A stretch of DNA of 64,000 nucleotides from positions 372,001 through 436,000 of the forward strand of contig JADKGA010000003.1 in the NCBI GenBank assembly GCA_016717165.1, written 5' to 3'. Under the pieces are notes generated by a model that ran no database searches, had not been told where the DNA came from, and was given only the letters and a program-made list of their open reading frames with translations. Both the position numbers and the translations under genes were made by a program. This DNA comes from Candidatus Lutibacillus vidarii. Its GTDB lineage: Bacteria; Actinomycetota; Actinomycetes; Actinomycetales; Dermatophilaceae. Positions 31,471 through 39,746 of the stretch are shown here, in pieces (the first letter of the stretch is position 1; each line of letters opens with the position of its first letter).

Positions 31471-31507
31471 GCCGGCCCGCGCTGAAGAGGTTCCTGCGCG
31501 GGCCGGC
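31471..31507 (+). terminator. Terminator hairpin behind the CotH gene
   Basis: Perfect 12 bp inverted repeat GCCGGCCCGCGC (31471-31482) and GCGCGGGCCGGC (31496-31507), loop 13 nt, 30 nt past the stop. No T-tract. Confidence 0.65.
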
Positions 31508-31708
31508 GCCAGCCCAGGCAGCAGGCTGAAATGGGGCAACTCGACTCGGCTCCGCGCGGCGGGTCGCCCTGTACGATGACGGCATCGGGTTCCGCAAGGG
31601 AACATCAGGGATAACTGTCGGGGTGCGACTGCACATGGGGACGTCGGAGGGCCTTTGCGTCCGGATGGCAGTTCAGCGCTATCCGGGCCTCCCCTGGCCG
31701 CTCAGGAT

Positions 31709-32968
31709 ATGAGGCGCGCGCGTGGCGAGAGGTCGACCCCACAGGCCCCCCCGTATCAGGTCTCTCCGGTCGGACTCGGTCGGGTACGTCGGGTGGCCCT
31801 CCGTCGCCGCAGTCGTGGGCAGCGCCCACTGAGAGTCGCCATGATCGGCCAGAAGGGTCTGCCGGCAACCTTCGGCGGCGTCGAGCACCACGTCGAGAAG
31901 CTCGGAGCCTTGCTGGCACAGCACGAGGGAGTGGAGGTCACTGCATACTGTCGCAAGTCCTACACCGAGGGGGCGGCAGTACCGGCATACCACCAGGGTA
32001 TTCGGCTCGTGACAACCCCGACAGTCAACAGCAAGCACCTCGACGCCATCATCCACTCGATCACTTCGACCATCCACGCTATGTTGAGTGGGGCGGACGT
32101 CATCCATTACCACGCTCTTGGCCCGGGTCTGGCCTCGCCGCTGCCCCGTTGTCTCGGTCGAGCGAGAGTTGTCCTCACCGTTCACGGGCTGGACAACGAG
32201 CGCGCCAAGTGGGGAGGGATAGCCCATAAGATCCTCGGCCTGGCCCACTGGATGAGCGGGCGGGTCCCGGACCAGGTCGTCGTCGTGAGCAAGACCCTGG
32301 CGGACCACTACCGCACGACCTTCGGCGTCAACGCGCGATATATCCCCAACGGGGTCGCGGCGCCGACGTCCGCTGAGCTGCCGTCTTGGCTCATCGAAGA
32401 GTACGGACTTGCGCCCCGCGGATATGTCCTTTTTGTCGGCCGGCTAGTCCCGGAGAAGCGTCCGGACCTGGTCATCGAGGCGATGAGATCCATGCCCGCG
32501 GACGTGAAGGTGGCAGTGGTCGGTGGGTCGTCGTTCACGGACGAGTATGTCTCGTCACTGCGTGCGGCCGCGGCCAGCGACGAGCGCATCGTCTTCCCCG
32601 GCTATGTGCACGGCACCGATCTCCAGGCCTTGTACAGCAACGCTGCGGTCTTCGTCCAACCCTCCGACCTTGAAGGGCTCCCCCTCACCCTCCTTGAGGC
32701 GATTTCCTACGGGATTCCGGTCATTGCCAGCGACATCCCACCCCATCTGGAGGTCCTGGGCGAGTGCTCCTGTGGCGCCCACAGACTCGTTGCGCAGGGT
32801 GACGCCGGGAGCCTTGCCCACGCCCTTGGCGACATCCTCGATGCTGGTCCACGGGCGCACGCCGCCGCGCGTAACGAGGCCGAACTCCTCCTCAGGCCCT
32901 ATAACTGGGAGGCCGCGGCGGACGACCTCCTCGAGGTCTACAAAACTGTAGCCGGGCGACTCGCGTAA
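31709..32968 (+). CDS. GT4-family glycosyltransferase (2)
   Basis: A GT-B enzyme of about 420 residues. The N-terminus VAMIGQKGLPATFGGVEHHV is a well-known signature of a rhamnosyl/hexosyl-type GT4 group in exopolysaccharide clusters. The donor site is GYVLFVGRLVPEKRPDLVIEA and the late acidic motif is QPSDLEGLPLTLLEAISYGI. The start is uncertain: ATG 31709 is possible, but conserved homology begins near 31832, and the basic leader RRVALRRRSRGQRPLR may be partly non-coding. It stands alone between a terminator and a convergent lipoprotein gene. A TACGAT box near 31571 could be its -10. Confidence 0.85.
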   Translation: MRRARGERSTPQAPPYQVSPVGLGRVRRVALRRRSRGQRPLRVAMIGQKGLPATFGGVEHHVEKLGALLAQHEGVEVTAYCRKSYTEGAAVPAYHQGIRLVTTPTVNSKHLDAIIHSITSTIHAMLSGADVIHYHALGPGLASPLPRCLGRARVVLTVHGLDNERAKWGGIAHKILGLAHWMSGRVPDQVVVVSKTLADHYRTTFGVNARYIPNGVAAPTSAELPSWLIEEYGLAPRGYVLFVGRLVPEKRPDLVIEAMRSMPADVKVAVVGGSSFTDEYVSSLRAAAASDERIVFPGYVHGTDLQALYSNAAVFVQPSDLEGLPLTLLEAISYGIPVIASDIPPHLEVLGECSCGAHRLVAQGDAGSLAHALGDILDAGPRAHAAARNEAELLLRPYNWEAAADDLLEVYKTVAGRLA

Positions 32969-33109
32969 CGCATGCCGCTCGTTGGGCAGACGCTATGGGC
33001 GACCGCCGTTCGGGCTGGACCGGGCATTGCGGGTGGGTGCTGGCCCACTTCACTCTCCGCGCCCGCCGGCGCGCGGGTGTGCGTCCACGGACGTCAGTGC
33101 CGTGGAATC

Positions 33110-33793
33110 TCAGCAGGCCTTGGAAGCGATCGAGCTCGCGGTCCTGACGATGTCAGCCGCTGAGCTCTTGCCGTTCGCGGCCGCCTGATCCGCTGATACG
33201 GCCTGGCGCGTAGCGTCCGCCGCCTGGGCGACCGCGGCCTCCAAGGCGATCGCCACGTCGGGCAGGGCCGAGACCGAAAGGCCAGCATCCTTCATCGCCG
33301 TCTCGACCGCAGTCGCGGCCGCCTGAACTGCCCCGGCGGCCACCTTGCGGCGCGCGTCAGCGAGGGCTGCTGCCGATGCTGCGCCGAGCACGATCGCCTG
33401 CCCATAGCGGGCGGCTGTCAGGCCGTGGCTGACCTTCGAGCACGACTTGGTCGAACCGTATGCGCTGGCACGGACTGCCTTGAGGCCCGCTCGCGCTGCG
33501 GCCAAGCCGTCGTTGACTTTCGAGAGGGCATCCCGCGAGGTTTCAGTATCGCGAAGCACGCGCTGAGCCCCCGCAAGCTTGGCGAGGGCGGAATCGACAG
33601 CGGCCGGCATCGTCGGCGCGGGACTCGTCGACGACGTCAGGGTGGGCGCCTCGGTTTGCGGGACCGAGGGGCTCTGCGTGCTGCTCCTCGACGGCACTGA
33701 GGGCACCGAGCCGCTCCCACTGCAGCCCACAACGACCATGGCGAGGCAGGCGAGGCCGACCGACTCGACTACCCCGCGCGGGTGGTGGCCCAC
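33110..33793 (-). CDS. Small helical lipoprotein of unknown function
   Basis: 227 residues. GTG 33793 has AGGAG 7 nt upstream. The signal ends in lipobox VVGC, followed by a Ser/Thr/Pro linker. The rest is Ala-rich and predicted helical (VDSALAKLAGAQRVLRDTET, AADIVRTASSIASKAC), with two further cysteines (KSCSKVSH and the C-terminal Cys) that could form a disulfide. I recognise no family. It is convergent with the GT4 gene and divergent from the next sulfotransferase gene. It may be a surface or matrix anchor. Confidence 0.75.
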   Translation of the reverse strand: MGHHPRGVVESVGLACLAMVVVGCSGSGSVPSVPSRSSTQSPSVPQTEAPTLTSSTSPAPTMPAAVDSALAKLAGAQRVLRDTETSRDALSKVNDGLAAARAGLKAVRASAYGSTKSCSKVSHGLTAARYGQAIVLGAASAAALADARRKVAAGAVQAAATAVETAMKDAGLSVSALPDVAIALEAAVAQAADATRQAVSADQAAANGKSSAADIVRTASSIASKAC

Positions 33794-34025
33794 TGCTGCG
33801 CTCCTCTTGTGCGTACTGTGTTGACGGAGGCGTCGTCACTGGTCAGCAAACTCCGCCCTCCCACGACATCATGCCTCAGCTGGGCATACAATGGAGACAA
33901 TTGGCGAGCCCTTGGGCGGTCTCTTGGGCATGCGAACGAGATGTCTTTCCACTCGTCGTCTGGGGGGGTAGCACTCGGACGCGTCGCGCCGGTTAACCGT
34001 TGCCAACAGAAGGGGTGCCGAGAGC

Positions 34026-34853
34026 ATGGCTGGGAGGTCCGCCCTGCGCCACGCGCTTGCGCCACTCCGCACTCTCGCCTGGCGTGGCGAGGGGATGGAA
34101 CCGGGCTACCTCGTCGTGGGGACCAAACGGGGCGGGTCGACATCCGTCGCCGACTGGATCACTCGGCACCCAGAGGTGGCCCCGTGCCGAACGGACAAAG
34201 GCACGCACTTCTTCGACGTCAACTACACGCGGGGCAGGTCGTGGTTTCGTTCAGCCTTCCCGAAAGCGCGCGCGCCGTGGCGAATCACTGGCGAGGCGAG
34301 CCCCTACTACATGTTCCACCCCATGGCGCCAGTCCGGATCGCCGCTGAGCTGCCCGACGCCAAACTCATCATGGTCCTGCGTGACCCGGTCGCCCGGGCG
34401 TGGAGCCATCATGCCTACGAGACGGCCCGGGGTCGGGAGACCGAGACTTTCGAGCGGGCACTCGACCTCGAGCCTCAGCGACTCGCGGGGGAGGAGGATC
34501 GCCTCCGGCGCGACCCGGCGTACAACTCGGCCCACTTCCGCTACCACGCGTATCTTCTCCGTGGGCACTACGCGGACCAGCTCGAGCGGCTCCACCGGTA
34601 TTTCCCCGCCGAGAACATCCTTGTGTTGCAGAGTGAGCGCGCCTTCGCGCACCCCAATGACGAAATGGGCCGCGTATGGGACTTCCTCGACCTCTCGCCC
34701 TACACACTCGATGATGTAAAGGCCGAGAACGCCAACCGCCCGTACGGGGACATGCCCGAGCACCTCGTTTCACGTCTGCGCGACTACTACCGTCCGCTGA
34801 ATGAGCGCCTCTACGACCTGCCGGGCGTCGACTTCGCCTGGCCCGTCAACTGA
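34026..34853 (+). CDS. Sulfotransferase, heparan-sulfate sulfotransferase-like type (4)
   Basis: 275 residues. The PAPS loop GYLVVGTKRGGSTSVADWITRHP has Lys in the position typical of glycosaminoglycan sulfotransferases. Next come KGTHFFDVNYTRGRSWFRSAFP and the 3'-phosphate motif KLIMVLRDPVARAWSHHAYET. The late motif is ENILVLQSERAFAHPNDEMGRVWDFL. This is the classical carbohydrate sulfotransferase pattern, so a glycan acceptor is well supported. It is followed after 23 nt by the Wzz gene, which ties sulfation to polymer assembly. A TACAAT box lies at 33887 upstream. Confidence 0.9.
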   Translation: MAGRSALRHALAPLRTLAWRGEGMEPGYLVVGTKRGGSTSVADWITRHPEVAPCRTDKGTHFFDVNYTRGRSWFRSAFPKARAPWRITGEASPYYMFHPMAPVRIAAELPDAKLIMVLRDPVARAWSHHAYETARGRETETFERALDLEPQRLAGEEDRLRRDPAYNSAHFRYHAYLLRGHYADQLERLHRYFPAENILVLQSERAFAHPNDEMGRVWDFLDLSPYTLDDVKAENANRPYGDMPEHLVSRLRDYYRPLNERLYDLPGVDFAWPVN

Positions 34854-34876
34854 CCGCAGGATCGACTAAGGACACC

Positions 34877-35908
34877 ATGGAGATCATCGACTACCTCAGC
34901 CTCGCTCGCCGCCGCCTGCGCATCCTCATCGGGGTGCCGTTGGTCGCAGCGCTGTTGGTCTTCGCTTGGACCTTCTTGCGCCCCGCCGAGTACAAGTCGA
35001 CGGCTACGGTCAACACCGCAACGCTCGTCGGTGGTGAGAGCAACTCTTTCAACGGTCCGCAAGGCCCCAACCAGTTCGTTGCAGCATATGCCGCAGCGGT
35101 GAACATGCCTAAGGTGGCTAAGGCCGTGTCGGACGCGACAGGGGTGGCGGCCGCGGACATCCGCTCCGGGATCGATGTCGCTCCGACAGGGGCGAGTCCA
35201 CAGATGGTCGTGAGCTACTTCTCCGGCGACCAGAAGTCCGCCGAGCCCGTCGTCAAAGGTGTCGCGCTCCAAGCTCTTCGCGAACTCTTTGAGCCTCGGG
35301 CCCAAGCTGCAGAGCAAGGCCGTGAGATCGCGCTGAAAGAAGTTAACAGCGTCTCTACAGCGCTCGCCGACTTCGTGAAGACGAAGCGAATCGCTGACCC
35401 GCCTGCCAACTACCAAGCCCAACTTGCCAAGGTCAACGGTCTGCAGCAGCAACAGGCAAGCTTCCGCGCGAACGGCAACTCCACGGCGGCGGCAGCACTC
35501 GAGAAACCGATCGAGGATGCCCAGACGGTTTTGGTCGAACTGTCAGCGCTTACCGCGGAATACAACGGGCTGGCGGCTCGGGTCAAGGCAGCCAACGACG
35601 ACCTGGCAAGTGCCCAGAGGACCTACCGTCTGGCGGCCACGGAGTGGGCGGCCGCGCAGGCGGCCGAGATTGTCTTCGTCAAACCGGTCACCGAGGTCGA
35701 CCGCAAGGCAACCCTGCTGACCCTCCTCCCCTCCGCAGTTGGGGCAAGCCTTCTCCTCGCCGTCATCCTCGTGCTCTTGATGGAACTGCTCGGCCGTGGC
35801 CAGAGTCGGAAGCCAAGCGAGGCGCCGAGTCTGGGAGAGACCGGGGCATCCAGCGAGTCCGTGGCATCAGGCGAGCCACCCGCGGACATGTCCCGCCGCT
35901 CCCGCTGA
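34877..35908 (+). CDS. Wzz/chain-length determinant-type polysaccharide co-polymerase
   Basis: 343 residues. The N-terminal MEIIDYLSLARRRLRILIGVPLVAALLVFAWTF is the cytoplasmic start plus TM1 of Wzz proteins. A long extracellular region contains coiled coil (about residues 140-260), and TM2 is LLPSAVGASLLLAVILVLLMELL. A short cytoplasmic tail lacks a Walker motif, so there is no fused tyrosine kinase. It sets the length of Wzy-made polymers. It lies between the heparan-type sulfotransferase and the polymerase, with gaps of 23 and 11 nt. Confidence 0.87.
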   Translation: MEIIDYLSLARRRLRILIGVPLVAALLVFAWTFLRPAEYKSTATVNTATLVGGESNSFNGPQGPNQFVAAYAAAVNMPKVAKAVSDATGVAAADIRSGIDVAPTGASPQMVVSYFSGDQKSAEPVVKGVALQALRELFEPRAQAAEQGREIALKEVNSVSTALADFVKTKRIADPPANYQAQLAKVNGLQQQQASFRANGNSTAAAALEKPIEDAQTVLVELSALTAEYNGLAARVKAANDDLASAQRTYRLAATEWAAAQAAEIVFVKPVTEVDRKATLLTLLPSAVGASLLLAVILVLLMELLGRGQSRKPSEAPSLGETGASSESVASGEPPADMSRRSR

Positions 35909-35919
35909 CCAAGGCCTCG

Positions 35920-37395
35920 ATGACCTTGTCAGCGCGCCGGCAGCCGGCCGACAGTCCAACTACGTCGCCGAGACTCCCACGGGAGGCCCTCCTTATCGTT
36001 GAGGCGCTGCTCGTCGTTGTGGTGATCGCCGCCTCGGTGATGTCTGCCTACGGCGTCCTTTGGAACGATACGAAGGTCAGGCTGCTACCGATCGCAGCGG
36101 TCGTAGGCGTGGGACTGGCCGTGCTTGCCCTAACCAGGTTCAGTTGGTTCGTGCTACTGCTCCTTGCGATCCGGCCGATCCTTGACGCCGTCAAGATCAG
36201 CGGAAGCGCGAGCGGCACATCGGCGGGCAACACGGTTGCGGACCGTGGCGCTGACCCCAGCGCCATCATCGTCGTCTTGTTCCTTCTCGCCGCGATTCTG
36301 TGGTTCGCGGGGCTCATCGCGCGCGGAGCGGCCAAACCGCTCTCCCTCCTCTCCTGGGCGCTAGTGAGTTTTGGTGTGACGGCATACCTCAGTCTCCTCG
36401 GGAGCGAGTTTCCCCAGTCGACAGCCCTCGAGGCGCTGAGGATCACATCGGTAATCCTCATGTTCCTCGTCCTTGAGCAGCTCATCAGTTCGCGCGCGAC
36501 CCTCATCCGGCTGCTGTCTGCCTGCTACGTGGGCTTGTTGTTCCCCATCGTGTACACCGTTGGCGGCGTTGTGTTCGGGTACGACGTCTACGAAGTGCAG
36601 GGCTCGCTGTCTCGGCTTTCGGGGCCGTTCTCCCAGTCGAATATCTTCGCTCGGTACCTCGCGTTCCTCGTCATCTTCGCGGTAGCGATTCTCCCGTACG
36701 TGAAGAGAAGATGGTGGTGGCCGCTTCTGCTCCTGCTCAGTGTGGCTGTCATCTTCATGGCGCTGACAGTGACGCTTACCGCCCTGGTCGGCACTGTGCT
36801 TGCCATCGCCTTACTCGGGCACCTCCAGCGTCGCAATGGCCTCTGGCTTGGCCTCATCGTCGTTGGGATCAGTTCTCTCGCTTTCCTCCCCGGGCTGCTC
36901 GGTCGGCTCGAAAGCCTCGACAACACCCGACAGCTCGGCGGCGCGGCCAGTGGCAGCAGCTTGACGTGGAGGTTGCAGTACTGGCTCGAAGTCCTTCCGC
37001 TCGCCAACCGCAACCCGATCACCGGCATCGGCCTCACCGGAACTCAGTACCTCACCAGTGAGGAGAAGCAGCCTCACAACGACTTCATCCGGGCGTATGT
37101 CGAGACCGGAGTCATCGGGCTCATCACCTACCTCCTTTTGCTCGTGGCCCTCGTGCTCACGGTTCGTCTTGCCTTGCGCCGCGCCCAACCAGCCACGTTC
37201 GACCATGCGGTGGCGGCCGGTGCCGCTGCGGTCGTTGTCGCTTTCGTGTCGAACAGTGTCTTCGCGAACGTCATGTCCAACGTTGTGTGTCTCTGGTATG
37301 TAATTGCGTTCGCCGCCGCCGCAAACTACATCGCACGGGGCGAGCCTGCGGGCCGAAGGCCCGCATCTGCGAACGCGGCACTCGCCCCTGGGTGA
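35920..37395 (+). CDS. O-antigen polymerase/ligase-family membrane protein (Wzy-like)
   Basis: 491 residues with around 12 membrane helices. The large periplasmic loop region WRLQYWLEVLPLANRNPITGIGLTGTQY ... QPHNDFIRAYVETGVIGLITYLLL is the Wzy_C/O-antigen-ligase signature (PHNxFI...GxxG). It likely polymerises the repeat unit outside the membrane. ATG 35920 has AAGG upstream and leaves 11 nt after the Wzz stop. Codon use is visibly less GC-rich than in the core genes. An IS256 element begins 48 nt downstream. Confidence 0.87.
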   Translation: MTLSARRQPADSPTTSPRLPREALLIVEALLVVVVIAASVMSAYGVLWNDTKVRLLPIAAVVGVGLAVLALTRFSWFVLLLLAIRPILDAVKISGSASGTSAGNTVADRGADPSAIIVVLFLLAAILWFAGLIARGAAKPLSLLSWALVSFGVTAYLSLLGSEFPQSTALEALRITSVILMFLVLEQLISSRATLIRLLSACYVGLLFPIVYTVGGVVFGYDVYEVQGSLSRLSGPFSQSNIFARYLAFLVIFAVAILPYVKRRWWWPLLLLLSVAVIFMALTVTLTALVGTVLAIALLGHLQRRNGLWLGLIVVGISSLAFLPGLLGRLESLDNTRQLGGAASGSSLTWRLQYWLEVLPLANRNPITGIGLTGTQYLTSEEKQPHNDFIRAYVETGVIGLITYLLLLVALVLTVRLALRRAQPATFDHAVAAGAAAVVVAFVSNSVFANVMSNVVCLWYVIAFAAAANYIARGEPAGRRPASANAALAPG

Positions 37396-37593
37396 CCCAG
37401 CCAATCCTGCCCGACGCCTCGGATGGCGAATCCAGGAGGGGGGACTGTCCGAGATTCGGTGTAACTGACTCGGACTGATCTGCCCCGGGTGTGGGGTGGG
37501 AAGGACACGTCAGTGGCTGAGGAGAGCATGCCGTCCATGACGGCATCGACAACGGAGCAGGATCGAGAGCTCGCGCGCGAGCTGGTGGCTAAG

Positions 37594-39325
37594 CCTCGAT
37601 CCACCGATGGGCCGGGCCTGGTGGGGCGATGGCGCGTCGGAGCGTGAGAATGCCCCTGTGCTGAAACAGAATTGGAGTTCTTCAGGCTTCAGTTCCGTCT
37701 CGCACGAGGGGCATCTCGTAGGTGAAACTCTCTCACACCCTGACCCGCACCTCTGCGGTGTTCGACGACCCGAACCTCGTGTCGCCGGCCGGTCTGGTCC
37801 CGGTCCTGGCGCTGGCCGATCGGGCGGGGCTGCGCCAGCTGGTTGATGAGCACCTGAGCGTGCCCTCGGACAAGGGCGCGAACGCCGGCCTGAAGGTCGC
37901 CTCGCTGGTGGCGGGGATGGTTGCGGGCGCGGACAGCATCGATGACATGGCGCTGCTACGGCACGGCGGGATGGGCCGGGTCTTCGCCCGCGCGTACGCG
38001 CCCTCGACACTCGGCTCGTTCCTGCGCGCCTTCACCTTCGGGCACGTGCGCCAGCTCGACGCGGTCGCCTCGAGGTTCCTGCTTGCGCTGGCCCGCCTGG
38101 CCGGGCTGACCCCACCGGCCCGCGCGGCTGGCGGTGGCGAGGACGCTGGAGCAGGGGGCGGGTATGCGTTCCTCGACGTGGACGACACGATCATCGAGGT
38201 CCACGGCCACGCCAAGCAGGGTGCCGGGTTCGGCTACACCCGGGTCCGCGGCCTGAACGCGCTCCTTGCGACCTTGACGGTGGCCGGGTCCGCGCCGCTG
38301 GTCCTCGCGCAGCGACTGCGCAAGGGCGCCTGCGACTCGCCCCGCGGCGCGAAACGTCTGGTCGGTGACGCCGTGAAGCAGGCCCGCCGCCTGCTCGGTG
38401 ACCAGCAGCGGGTCCTGGTCCGGATGGACTCGGCCTACTACGGCCGCGACGCGGTCCACGCCGCGCTCACCGGCGGCGCGCACGTGTCGGTCACCGTCCG
38501 GATGGACCAGGCGGTCAAGGCCGCGATCACCGGCATCGACGACGATGCGTGGACGGCCATCAAGTACCCGGACGCGATCTTCGACGAGGCCACCGGCGCG
38601 TGGATCTCGAAGGCGGAGGTCGCCGAGGTCCCGTACACGGCGTTCACCTCCAAGAAGAAGGCCGACCGGGTGCCCGGACGGCTGGTCCTGCGCCGGATCC
38701 CCGACGTGCACGCGGAGAAGAAGAAGGCCGCCGGGCAGGGGACCCTGTTCGACGTGTGGCGCTTCCACGCGTTCTTCACCACCGCCCCCGCCGAGCAGCT
38801 CGACACCGTCGCCGCCGACCAGGCCCACCGCGGGCACGCCATCATCGAACAGGTCCACGCCGACCTCAAGGGCTCAGCGCTGGCGCACCTGCCCTCCGGG
38901 AAGTTCACCGCCAACAGCGCCTGGCTCGTGCTCGCGGTCATCGCGTTCAACCTCACCCGCGTCGCCGCCGTCATCGCCACCACCAGACCGGCCGCCTCCC
39001 CAGACCTAGCCACGGCGACCACCGCGACCGTGCGGCGCAAGCTGATCAACATCCCGGCACGGGTCGCGTCCTCCGCCCGCCGGATCACCCTGCACCTACC
39101 CAGCCACTCGCCCTGGCACCACGCGTGGACCCAACTGTTCGACCGCGTCGCCGACCCACCCACCACCGTTCACTCCTGACCACCCAACCGACCACGGCGC
39201 GACACGAGAACCCCGGACGTGGAACACCCCGACAGAAAGGTCGGACAATCACCCACGCCCCCAGCCGATCCCCAACCCCCGGACGGCATCACGCCGACAG
39301 TCGAAGGCTCATCGGTGGATCGAGG
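37594..39325 (+). mobile_element. IS1380-family element 2, complete, with 5 bp target duplication
   Basis: Perfect 16 bp terminal repeats CCTCGATCCACCGATG (37594-37609 and inverted 39310-39325), extendable to 19 of 20. CTAAG is present on both sides (37589-37593, 39326-39330). Length 1,732 bp, usual for the family. Its transposase frame is intact, so this is the best candidate for a still mobile element in the window. Confidence 0.93.
37722..39179 (+). CDS. IS1380-family transposase (intact)
   Basis: 485 residues. DDE motifs: GYAFLDVDDTIIEVHGHAKQG (first Asp), RVLVRMDSAYYGRD (second Asp), HAIIEQVHADLKGSALAHLPSG (Glu region). Full family length, no stop or frameshift. Encoded inside the perfect inverted repeats of element 2. 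It is only distantly like the broken copy at 20269-21689. Confidence 0.93.
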   Translation: MKLSHTLTRTSAVFDDPNLVSPAGLVPVLALADRAGLRQLVDEHLSVPSDKGANAGLKVASLVAGMVAGADSIDDMALLRHGGMGRVFARAYAPSTLGSFLRAFTFGHVRQLDAVASRFLLALARLAGLTPPARAAGGGEDAGAGGGYAFLDVDDTIIEVHGHAKQGAGFGYTRVRGLNALLATLTVAGSAPLVLAQRLRKGACDSPRGAKRLVGDAVKQARRLLGDQQRVLVRMDSAYYGRDAVHAALTGGAHVSVTVRMDQAVKAAITGIDDDAWTAIKYPDAIFDEATGAWISKAEVAEVPYTAFTSKKKADRVPGRLVLRRIPDVHAEKKKAAGQGTLFDVWRFHAFFTTAPAEQLDTVAADQAHRGHAIIEQVHADLKGSALAHLPSGKFTANSAWLVLAVIAFNLTRVAAVIATTRPAASPDLATATTATVRRKLINIPARVASSARRITLHLPSHSPWHHAWTQLFDRVADPPTTVHS

Positions 39326-39746
39326 CTAAGGCCCGCACCGACGGGCTGGACCTGGTGGGCCCGGATGGGGTGCTGACGGGGCTGACCAAGCAGGTGCTGG
39401 AAACGGCGCTCGAGGAGGAGCTGACCGAGCACATCGGATACCACAAGCACGACCCGGCCGGGCATCACTCCGGGAACAGCCGGACGGCACTCGAACGAAG
39501 ACGCTGTTGACCGAGGTCGGCCCGGTCAGTGTTGATGTGCCGAGGGACCGGGCCGGCACGTTCACCCCGGTGATCGTGCCGAGGGGCAAGCGTCGCCTGG
39601 AGGGCGACACAAACATCGTGCTGTCGCTGACCGACCTGACTTGGCTCATGGTCGGTCTGCTGGGTGGTGGTGAGGCTTGTGACCTGCGGTGATGTGCTGC
39701 GCTGGGTGCGTTTTCACGCACCAATCGGGTCCTCTACAGTCGGTTC

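Larger units (their letters stand above)
37443..39632 (+). mobile_element. IS256-family element 3, split by IS1380 element 2 and truncated on the right
   Basis: The left end GACTGTCCGAGATTCGGTGT (37443) matches the ends of the IS256 copies at 12.9 kb. The transposase start follows at GTG 37513. IS1380 element 2 occupies 37594-39325. IS256 sequence resumes at once on the right and stops near 39632, where IS1634-type sequence takes over. The right end is missing. Confidence 0.8.
37513..39632 (+). pseudogene. IS256-family transposase 3, interrupted and truncated
   Basis: The first exon-like piece is AEESMPSMTASTTEQDRELA then RELVAK (37513-37593). After removing the IS1380 element and one CTAAG copy it reads on without loss: ARTDGLDLVGPDGVLTGLTK, LEEELTEHIGYHKHDPAGHH. 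A one-base deletion near 39481 shifts the frame, which resumes as TEVGPVSVDVPRDRAGTFTP, and similarity ends after NIVLSL. No catalytic residues remain. Confidence 0.88.
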
